Of a DNA stretch of 64,000 nucleotides, positions 1 through 11,119 are shown one piece after another. The notes beneath the pieces are model-generated. The model was not told where the DNA came from. It did not search any database and worked only from the letters and a program-made list of their open reading frames with translations. Source of the DNA: Gremmenia infestans. Lineage: Eukaryota > Ascomycota > Leotiomycetes > Helotiales > Hamatocanthoscyphaceae. Made by a program: the position numbers and the translations under genes. Each line of letters opens with the position of its first letter. Position 1 is the first letter of the stretch. Location: assembly GCA_032629725.1 (NCBI GenBank), contig JAFEVB010000021.1, forward strand, positions 62,001 through 126,000. Direction: 5' to 3'.

Positions 1-131
1 AGCAACTTTGGGTATTTACATAGGTAGGTAAATACAACAGCTTTACTCTTTACCTACTTGTGTACTTAACCGTTCCTCTCCATTTCCTCGGAAACATCTG
101 CAAAGAATAGCAGTGGTGATATGAGAGCAAC

Positions 132-2189
132 ATGTCTGCCGAGTTCAGCTACAAAAGCTTGACAGCTTCAGACTCGATCAGGCTGCTGCTTCTTCAGCCT
201 CGAGCAGCTTCCAAAGACGACGAGATACATTGTAATCTTCAACACACCACGCTATCTGAGTGTCAAAATGATCTCACATTTCATTACATTGCACTGTCCT
301 ATGTCTGGGGTAATGAGGAAGAACAAGGCACGATATTTGTAGAGGGAGTGGAACGACACGTGACCATCAATCTCTTCCGTGCTCTACGTTCTATTCGACA
401 CGAGTCAAAAGAGCTTCCTTTTTGGGTAGATGCTGTTTGTATCAATCAGCAGAATCCGAAAGAGCGAAATCAGCAGGTTCGGTTTATGGGGTCTATCTAC
501 GCTGCTGCGAGGAACACTATCATCTATCTCGGAGAATCCGATGAAAATTCGGATCGGGCTATGGAGGCGTTAAGAGATGACTCTTCTCTTTATACTTTCG
601 ACTTTGATGAAACCATTAAAGGCTGCATCATTTCCTCAATCCTCTCTCGGACTTGGTTCACCCGTGTCTGGGTACTCCAGGAGTTGGCACTGTCACAAAA
701 CCCAATAATTCAAATCGGCCAATCTCGCGTGAACTGGGGAAGACTCCCAAACTTTTTGTCTCATATAGACGAATATTCGAATCAGCTGGCGAATATTGCC
801 AGTACACCACAGCCACAACTACCCGAAACTGAGCAACTCATGATGGACATGCAAGAGGCACGGGAGAAGATTCAGATTGGCAAAATCAACAGAAAACTAG
901 TTCAGAAGCACCAGACGCTTCTTGATCTAGTGCGTTCACGAAGTGGGCTAGGTGCCAAAGATCCTCGAGATATGATATTCGCCCACATCGGAATGGTCAA
1001 TCATATCAGTGGAGATCAAGTTGACTTTAGAGCGCTAAGTCGAGCTTCTACGCGCCTGAGCTTGGAGGAGGGTTTGAAACACAAGGATTCGACTTCAAGT
1101 CATTCGCAATCGAATGTAGTGTCAACACAGCAGAGTTCAGCTTCCGCAGGTGCTGTCTCGGAGGCTGACTCGAACTGGACAGGTCAAGATATCGATATCG
1201 ACTACGAAAAGACGGTGGCAGAGGTCTACAATGACTTCGCCCAAAAGGCCATTACAAACACGGGGGATCTGTCCATCACTCATCACATCCAAACGGCCCA
1301 TCCACAAGCTCGGCTGCCCGGCTTGGCATCATGGGCACCAGACTGGACATTGCGAGAACAGCAGCAAATCATTCCTATCGGTGGGTTGATACAAGCACCC
1401 CAGTTCATACCAGATGAACACGTGGTTCCTACCTTTGTCCAAGGAAATCCGATCCTTGGTTTACTTGGGTATCCCTTGTCTCGTATCCAAAGTACTAGTC
1501 AGATAATAGACCTACACAATTGGGACTTTTCGCCAGACGGGAATCTTGATCCGTGGCCTTCAAATATACGCCCAAAGTTTGGGCCAGTTACAGCGAAACA
1601 GATTCTGTTGTACCGGGCTATTTACGAGCGAGTGCGGCAAAGGCTAGGGCATGGAGTCCTGCTTCCTTTAGCTGAACGGAAACTCCGTAACTACTACCGC
1701 GAGGAGGGTGATTATGAGAAACTGAACAACATCTTATGGGCTTTGGGACTGTCAGATACAGAGCTTATAAAGAGACGTTCAATCGCGGACTATTTAGTGA
1801 GATCCACTACAAAATCTGGCGAGAGGAGTATCATTGAAGGTCGTCGTATAGCTTTGTTGGAGAATAGCTTGAATGCTTTAGTACCAGCATGCGCTGAAAA
1901 GGGAGATCATTTGTTTCTAACCAACTCACATCCAGCCATTATTATTCTTCGAGGATACAAAGGCCCCAACGGCGTGACTGTGGAGTCTAGCTTGAGGTCT
2001 CGTATCGAGATTCATCTGAAGTCACGACCAACCTTTGACCGTCCGCTGTTGCGACTACCGCCAACAGCTCGATTACCCGTTCGCCATTATACCTTTGTTG
2101 GAGATGGTTTTGTTGACAACAACACAGGAGACTACCGTAGTATAGAAGATACAGGGCCGAGGGATTATCATATTATTGCGCTCCATTGA
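132..2189 (+). CDS. HET-domain (heterokaryon incompatibility) protein
   Basis: This single-exon gene encodes 685 residues. The N-terminal third matches the HET domain: an opening IRLLLLQP block, then YIALSYVWG near residue 55, FWVDAVCINQQN near 95-105, and RTWFTRVWVLQELALS near 170-185. These are the three conserved blocks of the family. HET proteins take part in non-self recognition and trigger cell death when incompatible strains fuse; the partner of this one cannot be told. The remaining 500 residues have no repeat or NACHT module that I recognise, which is common in HET proteins. An upstream ATG at 121 opens a short reading frame that overlaps the true start out of frame. The gene stands at the edge of a rearranged accessory region. 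The family call is firm; the specific role is unknown. Confidence 0.93.
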   Translation: MSAEFSYKSLTASDSIRLLLLQPRAASKDDEIHCNLQHTTLSECQNDLTFHYIALSYVWGNEEEQGTIFVEGVERHVTINLFRALRSIRHESKELPFWVDAVCINQQNPKERNQQVRFMGSIYAAARNTIIYLGESDENSDRAMEALRDDSSLYTFDFDETIKGCIISSILSRTWFTRVWVLQELALSQNPIIQIGQSRVNWGRLPNFLSHIDEYSNQLANIASTPQPQLPETEQLMMDMQEAREKIQIGKINRKLVQKHQTLLDLVRSRSGLGAKDPRDMIFAHIGMVNHISGDQVDFRALSRASTRLSLEEGLKHKDSTSSHSQSNVVSTQQSSASAGAVSEADSNWTGQDIDIDYEKTVAEVYNDFAQKAITNTGDLSITHHIQTAHPQARLPGLASWAPDWTLREQQQIIPIGGLIQAPQFIPDEHVVPTFVQGNPILGLLGYPLSRIQSTSQIIDLHNWDFSPDGNLDPWPSNIRPKFGPVTAKQILLYRAIYERVRQRLGHGVLLPLAERKLRNYYREEGDYEKLNNILWALGLSDTELIKRRSIADYLVRSTTKSGERSIIEGRRIALLENSLNALVPACAEKGDHLFLTNSHPAIIILRGYKGPNGVTVESSLRSRIEIHLKSRPTFDRPLLRLPPTARLPVRHYTFVGDGFVDNNTGDYRSIEDTGPRDYHIIALH

Positions 2190-2769
2190 GACTCTCGAGG
2201 AACACGCATGGAATTGGGGTCCATAGATCTATATCCTCAATGTATGCTCAAATGCTGAAATTTCCAACCCTCTACTCTTTCCATACATAATACATAGCAT
2301 GCAACAACATTTCTCGCTCTTTGAAATGCAGTTCTTACCGTATACATCTCTCTATGGATACGGGATGGTCAATCCAATTTTTCTGTGAATCTGTATTTGT
2401 CCCCGGGACGGCGATTGAGGTCTCATGACAACAGCATAGGCACTGATCTCGACTCTGGGGGGGGAGCTCTTCATGAACCTATCTAGAAAAGCCTTTACAT
2501 CCCATTTCCCGCTTCCCCGGTGGCGATACCTGGCTCTAGCTTTGAGGAAGTTATACTCAGTATGTTCACCAGAAGGCATAAATTTGTGGTAGAATGGGGC
2601 TTTCTTTATAGCTTTGTTATGTTGCAGTTCTCCTCTAGTTACAATTTGGTATACTGAAAAGTCTTCCAGCGGTGTGCGAAATATTGATCTCAGTCCGGTA
2701 TCTCTGCGAGCTCTCTCGAACGCCACTCTACACTTCCATACGCCCTGGAAAAGTCTCTTAGGCTGAATT

Positions 2770-3015
2770 ATGATGCTCCTTGAAGGCTTTGCATTCAGCG
2801 ACAAAATCTGTGACGCCTCTGAAATCGCCGGCTGGTCGCTCCGAGAACCTAAGAATGACGAAAAGTATATGGAGAACGCAGGGTTCGAGGGCGTGACGGA
2901 AGTGCGCTACAAGGTGCCCACATCGTCGTGGCCCAAAGATAAAAGGACCAAGATGTTAGGCGCTCTGGATCTCGAGGCGTCACAGATTTTGTCGCTGAAT
3001 TCTCGGACACCTTGA
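2770..3015 (+). pseudogene. C-terminal fragment of LaeA-like SAM methyltransferase (inverted piece)
   Basis: The open frame contains KYMENAGFEGVTEVRYKVP followed by SSWPKDKRTKMLG. This is the C-terminal signature of fungal TAM/LaeA-like methyltransferases (an AGF-V-E-KVP-WPKDK pattern). No start, SAM-binding core or normal C-terminus accompanies it. The N-terminal half of the same protein type lies just to the right on the opposite strand. Flipping about 2760-3120 would place the two halves in one orientation, so I read this as one gene broken by a local inversion. The sequence after the WPKDK motif soon leaves the family pattern and stops. It is a relic with no expected product. Confidence 0.65.
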
Positions 3016-3129
3016 TCGGCGGGCGTGCTGTCATTGTCGCATTGTGCTTCTGGAAGGAGGCATTGAAGTTTGGTATAGCCACCAGGCGTTGTGTTCCTAC
3101 GCGCAGATGGTTCAGCATAGGAATACCAA

Positions 3130-3665
3130 ACGATCTACGGCATGAAAAGAGGGGGGGATATACTCATACGATGACTTGATGAGATTTTGCCAGTCAAGAA
3201 TTGAGAAGAGAAAGTCGCGGGCGTGGATGAAATTGAATTTGCGCCCGTACGTCCACGGTTCTTCTATATTATTAATCTCGAAGCGACAATTGGAAGGAAC
3301 CCTACGCGCCATCAGCAGAGCCATGCAGCGGCCAGATATATACTTACCATTGCGGTTGAATAGGTGCCAGGTCTACTCCTAGCACTTCTGCTGATGTATA
3401 GGCATCTGCCATGTCTATCGCCCAGCAGCATTGTGTACAGTCGATGTTTCAGGTCGATTCGATCCAATTCCTCGTCAATGGGCATGCCATACTCTGCGAA
3501 ATATTAGACTCTGCTGGCTGTACATGTAGATGCGCGCATGCGCGACAGAAGTGCTCTTGCCTGATTTCCCATATGAGGCATATCTCCTTCCATACTCATC
3601 AACGCCTTGCACCAGGCTCCCCTCTCCACTCTTGAGTGGCTTCATATTTGCGGCACGGTCCGGAT
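3130..3665 (-). pseudogene. N-terminal half of LaeA-like SAM methyltransferase, decayed
   Basis: Pieces of one methyltransferase can be read in order on the minus strand: YGRRYASYGK near 3565-3600, DEELDRIDLKHRLY near 3440-3480, WAIDMADAYTSAEVLGVDL near 3370-3424, and after a clean GTAAGT...TAG intron, NCRFEINNIEEPWTYG and DWQNLIKSSYEYIPP near 3150-3300. These are known landmarks of LaeA-like proteins. The glycine-rich SAM motif I that should precede WAIDMAD is missing, and the frame changes there, so the copy cannot be functional. The first intron would need a GC donor at 3558. The family tailors secondary metabolites or regulates their clusters. The C-terminal part lies inverted at 2770-3015. 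Confidence 0.7.
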
Positions 3666-4180
3666 CCCGCATCGATGATCCTCGTCGTGGGGGAAGTTGT
3701 TTCACTTCCCACTTTCTTAATTGTTCTCTCCACAGTGACGGCCCACCACTCAAACTTTGAAATACCTATTTCTGTACCTGTTTGAGGAGGAGGAGGAGCC
3801 AACAGAGCCATCCCACACTTACGGAGCACGGACGTACACCTACTCTCCTAATAAAGAGAATTTGTGGGTTTCTCTACCGTAAATACAAGGGGGCTAAGCC
3901 AATGATATCAATACAGCCAGGGCTTAGTGGGACCTTACAGGGACTTTACAAGTACCCTTCGCCACAAATAGTGGGCCATTTACAAGGGCTGTAGCCATTC
4001 AGTCCTATAGATTTCTACGTATTGTAGGGATTTGACCCACAAATGCTCTTTCTTGAGGGCGAGAGTACGGAGGTAGGGGCTGTGCTTCGCGGGAACATCC
4101 GTAGCTTATTCTAGCTCGTCATGCAACAAATCACTACTACAGTATAACCTCTTCAAGTCTTCAATTGATTCCTCCAAACC
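3666..4180. other. Intergenic, upstream of O-methyltransferase
   Basis: No gene is supported here. Small open frames on both strands lack family features. Around 3910-3990 there are a few loose copies of a TTACA-GGG motif, too irregular to call a repeat. The last 100-150 bases should hold the promoter of the methyltransferase starting at 4181. Confidence 0.4.
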
Positions 4181-5739
4181 ATGTCCGCCAACGCAAATTT
4201 CATAGCCTCGATTGAGGCCCTGCTCATAGCAGCAAAGGGGTACAATATCGACAAACCTGACCATGTTGCACGGGTCAATATGCTTGGACAGCTTGAAGCA
4301 TTGCATTACCAGTTGGAGGATCCTACAGAGGCCATGTTCAGACAGCTCACTAATGTAAGAGACATCTGCCGCCGAGAAGCTTTTGAGCTATGAATTGGCC
4401 TTCAAAGCTCACAAAGGCAGTACTCAGAGACGTCTGCCGTCCGCACTTTGCGCCAAATGAATGTCTTGGAGAAGATACCACGCGAGGGTAGTATCAGTTC
4501 AAAACAACTCGCTGCAAATACCGGAACAAATGAGGAGGTTTTGAGTATGCTGCTCTCCTTGTCGACGGCTGGCATTTCAATCTTGTCAGGTTGAGCTAAC
4601 CATCGACATTATCAGCTCGATTGATAAGAATTCTCACCTCGACGGGCGTTCTGGAAGCACTCGGCGGTAATATATATGCGCATACTTCTCGCTCGCTAGC
4701 CTTTCTCGATACTGCCGAGGTAGAGTTCTGGGATCTGTGGCAAGTACACGTTCCTAAATCAGAATCTAGAGTCTTGAAAGATAACGAGTTTCAGCGTCGA
4801 CGAGATTGCACCCATAGCATATAAAATGCCTGAGTACGTAGCAACTCACGAGCCCGGATCGATCTTCAACCCCAGGCAATCACCATTCTCATGGGGCAAT
4901 GATGCAGAAGGGAAAACATTTTATGAATTCCTGCTCGATCATCCAGACCGGTTGAAGAGGTTCAACACGGCTATGACAACGCAGGAAAGCGCTTTGCCTG
5001 TGCTAGGAATGTTTCCTTTTACCTCACTTCTCAAAGCAGATGCGGATCCTTCTAGAGCCTTTATAGTCGATGTGGCTGGTGGAAGAGGCCAGAGTTTACT
5101 GCAGATCAAACAAGAGATCGAGGCTGCTGGCGGAGACATGGGTAAGGGAAAAGTCGTACTACAAGATCGCAAGGCGGTTCTAGATGCCGTACCTGATGAG
5201 CAGATACCTGGGGTGGAGAAGATGGTCATTGACTTCTTCCAATCGCAACCTGTAAAGAGTAAGCTCATTTCTACCCATCTTTCAAGACTTTGTTGTCTTC
5301 CACATGGTCTCAAGCGGCTTTTGATTACTAACGCATTGATTTCCAACAATGACCTCCGCCCCAATATTGGGCTTTTCAGCGGCATTGGTATGTTACTTCT
5401 GCAATCCTAACTCACTATCACCTAGACGCTCAAATTTACTACCTCCGACGAATCATGCATAATTGGCAGGACGCCGAGTGCCGCAAAATCCTGCAAAACA
5501 TCGCGGCAGCAATGGCGTCCGACTCGAGACTTCTGATAGGCGAGATGGTAGTGCCCGACGTGCCTGAAGGCGTGGATAAGACTGTGTATTGGATGGATCT
5601 CTGTATGCTCATCATAGGCGGGAAAGAGCGCTCCGAAAAGGAATTCTCGGCCCTGCTTGATTCTGCTGGTTTGAAGCTGGTCAAGATCTGGAGGAATAAG
5701 GTAGGGAGTCAGACTGTGATCGAGTGTCATCTGAAATAG
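4181..5739 (+). CDS. SAM-dependent O-methyltransferase (COMT-like)
   Basis: I read five exons: 4181-4354, 4421-4544, 4616-4736, 4795-5258 and 5426-5739, giving about 398 residues, the usual fungal length. The N-terminal part holds the winged-helix dimerisation region (VRTLRQMNVLEKIP, RLIRILTSTGVLEALGG). The catalytic half has IAPIAYKMPEYVATHEP, the SAM-binding VDVAGGRGQSLLQ (an alanine where VDVGGG is usual), and YYLRRIMHNWQDAECRKIL, whose histidine is the expected general base. It would methylate a hydroxyl of a small molecule or modified peptide. The third intron uses a weak donor (CT/GTGGCA), and the fourth is long at 167 bases. It lies convergent with the P450 and near the UstYa and peptide genes, so a tailoring role in that cluster is likely but inferred. 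Confidence 0.88.
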
Positions 5740-6455
5740 ACAATTAATTGAATTTTGCTTTCGGAATTTAGCGTGTTTGGTTGCTTATTTGTCGAATCAT
5801 TAATGTAAATACCTACTTGTGATTCATCACATTGCAAGTACAGTCACGATGTATCTTATTTTGGCATAAGAGGGTGTAAGCGAGCGAAAGATGGAGGCGA
5901 GACTTTTACCCCTCTATCTACGAGCCTATGTATACCCTCAACGAACTATTCTATCTTGAACAAAGGTCGCCCACACATCTAGGAAAAAGGAAATGTAGAA
6001 TGTTCCTGCGTGTGTCATTCGTCGTAATATCAATAGTTGATATAGCCTTTGCCCTTGTATTGCCGCCACACTTTGACTATTTCCTACTCTACAAAGCTAA
6101 TGAAGATGTCGAGCACTTAGGCATAGTAATGTATTTATATCTCAGACTCTGAAATATTTTGATTGAACGTAGCAATTTGGAATTATGTTTTTGTTGGGAT
6201 TTAATTGTTTATTGTTCGTTATCACGTATCCTTTTCTACATAGCGGGACTTTGGAAATTACTCCAAGTTTTCAACCCAAGGGTCCAACTGCTACAACGGC
6301 TGCCACTTTTGATTGGGCATACCTTGCGTGGCAATCGATGAGTACTTTTGCCCCGTAAAGCCGTCGCTCACAGAATATACGCCCCTGGAAAGAAAGTTTC
6401 CTATCATATTTCTAGCGGTTGTGACATACCTCTCCAGCATGTTCACATACGGCAG
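5740..6455. other. Convergent intergenic region
   Basis: This stretch lies between the 3' ends of the methyltransferase and the P450. Short AT-rich open frames at 5928-6152 and 6159-6341 show no family resemblance or splice logic. It probably contains only the two terminators. Confidence 0.4.
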
Positions 6456-8042
6456 TCATCTCTTCAGTGAGATCTTAACCCCATTCCGACTCCTTGTCGT
6501 CATCTTCGTCAACTCAACATACTGCAGCACCGGATCCCGATTTTCAATCACGGCGTACTCCCTCGTGAGCCGCACAAGCGTATACGTTGCATAGGTAAGG
6601 ACCTGCTGGTTAGCCGGGCAGATGCGCGGCCCCCCGAGGAACGGCACGAATTCCCAGGACTGGCGCTTGCCGGCCCAGCGCTCGGGCTTGAATACGAAGG
6701 GCTCGGGATACAGATCCGGGTCGTGGTGCATGGCCCAGACATTGCTGGACAGGTGTGTGCCGCGCTTTACTAGTATGGCTGACTGGCCATCTGCACCGCC
6801 GCCGCGGGGCAGAACGGTGTCGCGCTTCGCTGCGGTTTGGGAGCGGCCGCTGGGGCCTTGGAGACGGAGAGTCTCGAAGATGACGTTACGGAAGTCTTTG
6901 AGAGATTTCAGAGACTCGAAGGTCAGCTTTTCCGGGTCGAGTTGCAGTGCTGTTTGGCGCAATTGGTCCCAGATGTGCGGGTTTCGGGCTAGGTTGAAGA
7001 GAGCGTTGCTGAGCAAGGTGGAAGTGGTGTCACGGGCCGGAAGGAAGACGCCAATGATTTGATAGCGGAGTTCGATAGGATCGCGGATCTGCTTAGCCAT
7101 TTCCTGGAGGAGCACGTATTTCCGGTGCTTGCCTTCTGGGGCTTCGGTTGGTGGGGAGGAGGTTGAGGTCTTTTCTAATGCTTCTGCGACCCGCTCGTCT
7201 ATGTAAGCATGTACTTCTCTGTAGGCTTGTTTCCACTCCGGATCATATGCGTAGCGAATGCTGCGCATATTGCCTGCTTGTCGCCGCTGCATGAGTCCGG
7301 TGAGTGATCGTTCTAGTGCTGCGTAGAATTTCTCGTAGTCAAAGGGATTGTCTGGAAGTAGCGAATCCATGGACTTGCCAAACAAGAATTCCGTTGAGAT
7401 GTCGATGAACTGGAGTAACCAATCAGCATCAGCACAAAGACATAACTTGTAGCCAACTCATCGTCTTACCAATTTCTGGAACAGAGGCTGAATATCAAAA
7501 GTCTGCCCATCTTCAGGTATCAACGAGATCAGACGGTCGAGATAAACGCCCAAGCCATCAATATCTGACATTTCAGCTCGCGAAAAGGTTGGATTTATAA
7601 GATTTCGAGAATGCTTCCATTCGGCCCCATCAGTCGACATAACGCTACGCCCCGTAAACGGCCAGCCAACTCTGCCGCGCTGGGAGAAATTACGGCCAAA
7701 ATGGTCAGGTGTGGTCGCTATGTGTTGAATATTTTCTTTATCCGCCGTGTTGATAAGGCGAGTGCCCATGAAGTTTTCCTCCCACGTCTTGCCATAGGTA
7801 GCGAATTGTTTGGCGTAGAGAGGCATGAGCCGGCCCTCTTTGATTGCCTCTTGACGTTGACGCATGAGATCCGAACCCCAAAGACGGTCTTCATGAGGAT
7901 ACTGGGCTACATCTTTGCAGCTAGCCTGTAGTACCAACGCTCGTCGGACTCGACGTGTCTCCCACGCACGATAAAGGATGTAGGTGGTGCTTGCAAGGCC
8001 CAATATCACAACCAGGCGTACCAGGCGTCCAATGTCTAGCAT
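6456..8042 (-). CDS. Cytochrome P450 monooxygenase (CYP52-like)
   Basis: There are two exons, 7470-8042 and 6456-7409 on the minus strand, joined by a clean 60-base intron. The product has 508 residues. The open frame extends two codons further up, but the first ATG is at 8042. An N-terminal membrane anchor (residues 5-25) fixes the protein to the ER. The oxygen-activating helix reads GVFLPARDTTSTLL, the ExxR motif is ETLR, PERW follows, and the heme-binding loop is FLGGPRICPANQ, with the cysteine ligand but alanine in place of the usual glycine two residues later. Overall order resembles the CYP52 clade, which includes alkane and fatty-acid hydroxylases and many cluster enzymes. It is divergent from the UstYa gene, sharing a 1.4-kb upstream region. 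A tailoring oxidase role in the peptide cluster is inferred. Confidence 0.92.
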
Positions 8043-9485
8043 TGTCAAGCTAGCTCTGAAGAAGTCGGGTAAAAGTCAAAGGTAGGGACTCGAAGCACGC
8101 TGAAAAGAATGATGAGGTATCAGCAATCGGAAGATCAATTACTGCGATGTCCTGAAAGAGGCAGGAGCAGCTACCATACTCTGCTGTCGGATATCAGCGA
8201 CAGTCTTTCATGATCAACTTTGTTAGGTTGGTAGTTTTGTAAACATCCTGCCTTTACCAACTTTACCAACAATGACTAATGCGAGGCAAGAGTTGTGAAT
8301 GTGAATGTTATACTGTGCCACCGCGATGCTTCGGATAAATATTAAATAATCAAGGGAAGACCCGCAGAGAATAAGAATTGGATTATCCGCAATGCTGCAT
8401 AGATCATAGTTAATGATGTGGAGGTAATTGGCTGAGATAAATTTTAAGCGAATGCACGAGGTTTCACTTCTGTACTCCGTACGGAGTACTACTTGCCTGA
8501 TCCGCCCCTGCTTCCGAGCTGAATCAAGCATTCGAATCCTCCAACCAAGTGCCGGAGACGTCATACAACGGTGATGCCTTTGCATATACGATCCTTGTGC
8601 TATTAGTCAACTCGCTGATCGTACCACATGCCAAGCGGAGCGGCATCAAGCTTTACTCCGTATGCAAGCTTCGTGGGGGATTAGACAATTAGATCGAATC
8701 ACATGTTCTGCGCTTATATAATTATAGATTTTAGCTTTATGTATCATAGTTGCACATGAACTAATTACTTTATATAGTTTATTACAAGAGTCAAGTGCGG
8801 ATAACTCTATAGTAATATCACAATAGGTTGCTAGCTCTAGATTTATTGGCAACTCATTTATCAATCGATGGCTATCCAAGCGAGTGTAACTGAACTTTCT
8901 CCTAATTCCACTTCACTTAACCCTTCTCCCTTGACTATCTTCCATACAAAAGATAAGCAGTCAAATCCATTATGGAAGTCCCGAGTATAAGATCGAATCA
9001 TTCGTTTCAACCCCATGCAACCCTCCTTGCGTCACCAAGCGACTGCATCTACAAGGGACGCTCTGGGGTACCTGCAAGCATATCCTCGGTCCTATTGTGT
9101 ATGCCTAGAGGGGGGTCGTTCGATCTTCTCGCGGATGAACCAACTTGACTGATCAGGTGGCGTTTTGCGGCGCAGAATAAGGCGCAGTCACTGTAACTGC
9201 TTTTTCAAGCGCCTGGTTGCAAATGTTCAACATACATGGGTGCGTCGGGAAAAGTCCTGTCCAACAGATACCCTGAACTGTTATCCTAAGCATACTCGAT
9301 GAGATAAGTGAGCAACGATCTTAAGTTACAGTATAGAAGTTTTACATCAGCTATCCAGTTGAAACGCCTTCTACTGCTTTTTGGGCTGATATCACTTCAC
9401 ACAGCTTTTCTAATCCCAATCGTATCTATTTCCCAGAAGCCCTAACATTTCCAGATCTTCACATCAAAAAGACATATTTTTCAAA
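8043..9485. promoter_or_regulatory. Shared upstream region of P450 and UstYa genes
   Basis: The P450 reads left and the UstYa gene reads right from this 1.4-kb AT-rich region, so both promoters lie here. It contains no convincing gene. It carries a perfect 18-base palindrome at 8472-8489 and a further copy of its half-site (TACTCCGTA) near 8654. Whether a cluster regulator binds these is unknown, and no regulator gene is adjacent. Confidence 0.45.
8472..8489. promoter_or_regulatory. 18-base perfect palindrome with TACTCCGTA half-site
   Basis: The site reads GTACTCCGT followed by its exact reverse complement. Half-sites or near-palindromes recur at about 8654, 12284, 13182 and 13468, all within the first 14 kb. 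It could bind a dimeric regulator. Motifs of this kind are also scattered in many fungal genomes, so function is uncertain. Confidence 0.35.
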
Positions 9486-10396
9486 ATGCGGCCTTCATCT
9501 ACATACGAGAAATTTAGAGATGTAACCGACGCTGAATCTAGCGTCGAATCAGAAGATGGAGACGCATTGCTTTCTGGAAATCCTCAAAAAGCTATTCAGG
9601 CTTCCAAGTTCATATTGAGAGCATTTCAGCTCGCTCTTCTTGGATCCCTAGTTTGCAATGCTATATTCATCTTCCATGTGGCTTCTAAACACCAGAGAAA
9701 ATATTACGGCGTCGAACAAGAAAGTCCTCTCACTGACTTTGGTATGTTCATCATCCCCCAAGCTTATTTTGAATGTTCTAAATTGACCATGCTATAGTGG
9801 AACTACGAACGGATGTTCTAAAGCCAATCTTGGAGCTAGAGGAATCTCTCTATGACCCAGTGTGGAACAGTCCACAAATGTCCAATGAGCTTGGCATCGT
9901 TGCCCTCGATCAGGACTTTATCAAAGAAAAGAACCTTCCACAAGCGATGCGTTATCCATGGGACGAGAGTAAAAACATCTACGTTATTTCTTTCCATCAC
10001 AGCATCCACTGTCTAGTAAGTCCCAAGAATGAACATACCATCTTGTACAAACTCTTACTCTTCTACCAGCGTTATCTCCGACAATCAGTTCTCGAGTCCC
10101 ATACCGGTAGAAATCAGAGCATTGAGCTCGGCCACCTCAGTCACTGCCTGAATGTTCTACGTGAGGACATGTTCTGCTACCCTGACGATACCCCGCGGTA
10201 CACAGGCCGTCTGCATTCCCAGGCTGATAGCAAACACCCGGCTGCAGGAATCAACCAGAACAGAAAATGTAGAGACTTTGATAAATTGTTCGAATGGTCG
10301 AATGAACACTCGGCTTGTTATACAGATGTTGGTGATATGGATGGTGATCCGAAAGCCTACTACAAGAAAGACTGTATCAGTGCGTTAAAGGCGTAA
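9486..10396 (+). CDS. UstYa-family (DUF3328) oxidase
   Basis: Three exons (9486-9741, 9798-10015, 10070-10396) encode 266 residues. A cytoplasmic N-terminus is followed by one membrane helix (about residues 42-65). The lumenal domain then carries the two family signatures HHSIHC and GHLSHC, both HxxHC, the second continuing as LNVLREDMFC. UstYa-type enzymes are thought to be copper oxidases that form ether or carbon bonds and cyclise peptides in ustiloxin, phomopsin and related RiPP pathways. Some act in non-peptide pathways. Here a secreted repeat peptide gene starts 1 kb downstream on the other strand, which is the expected partner. The last exon ends in an Asp/Tyr-rich stretch typical of the family. 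The family call is firm; substrate assignment is inferred from position. Confidence 0.93.
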
Positions 10397-11047
10397 GAAG
10401 TTCGACACGATTTGAAAAGCTCCGTGTCTTCGAAGATGGAAAATATAGGCTACATATGCCTTTTCGATTATTCCTTTTGGTGGTTTCTCTCAAATAATCC
10501 GTATGAAGCGGGTAGCCTTGTTGATGTTGCTACAGTATAACTATTTATGAGCTTTCCAATAAACGTTTCCCTATATAGTACTCTCCTCGCGTCTCATGTC
10601 AAAACATAACTTTGAGCGAGTTCATAAATCATATAAAATTACTTGGATGGATAGTTTAAAGATTTATTCGAATCAATATCGCTGAGCTAATTCAGAACAG
10701 CAAGTTTGTTTAGGACATGAATGTGTGGTTCACTTTTTCATCAATCTTCAAAATGCCTGATAGAATACCAAGGTTCGAACAAACATTGACTTCTTGAAAT
10801 ATTGGTAAAAGCTAGAAGAAAAGTCACCACCAGGATATCAAGTCCCACTTTATAAATCGTAAACTTTTGAGTTAGGAAGTAAATAATGAATGGATTGTTA
10901 TTGCTTCAGACGCGGTATACAAAACATGTCCGAACCAGCAGAAGACCAAGTGAATCCTTTCCAAGACGAAATGTTGACATCCATAGAACAAGAAAATACA
11001 TCGGAGCCAAATCAGGCAAAAGGGCGGCCTTTACATATGGACCATGT
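10397..11047. other. Convergent region between UstYa and precursor genes
   Basis: The region holds the 3' ends of both genes. An overlapping open frame pair at 10886-11296 (+) and 10906-11196 (-) lacks any family feature and overlaps the precursor locus in other frames, so I do not call it. The first 250 bases are AT-rich and probably contain the UstYa terminator. Confidence 0.4.
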
Positions 11048-11050
11048 CTA

Positions 11051-11119
11051 GAAACTCGCATCGTAATCCAAATCGGACCTTTCACTGAGTTGAATGGCAT
11101 CGTCACTCCCTCCAACAAA
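11051..11119 (-). pseudogene. Degenerate third precursor repeat behind the stop codon
   Basis: Directly after the precursor's TAG stop (11120-11122) the same frame stays open for 23 codons to a second TAG at 11048-11050. It reads a recognisable but diverged repeat: a GSDDA lead, then a changed core, ending DYDAS. The nucleotide match to the two intact repeats is clear at both ends (AGTGAC and GATGCGAG). It is either a decayed repeat cut off by a nonsense change, or is reached by readthrough or a different splice. Confidence 0.6.

Noticed and set aside
2352..2804. 150-codon open frame on the minus strand
   Set aside because: It begins at TTG with no early ATG, overlaps the methyltransferase fragment antisense, and shows no domain.
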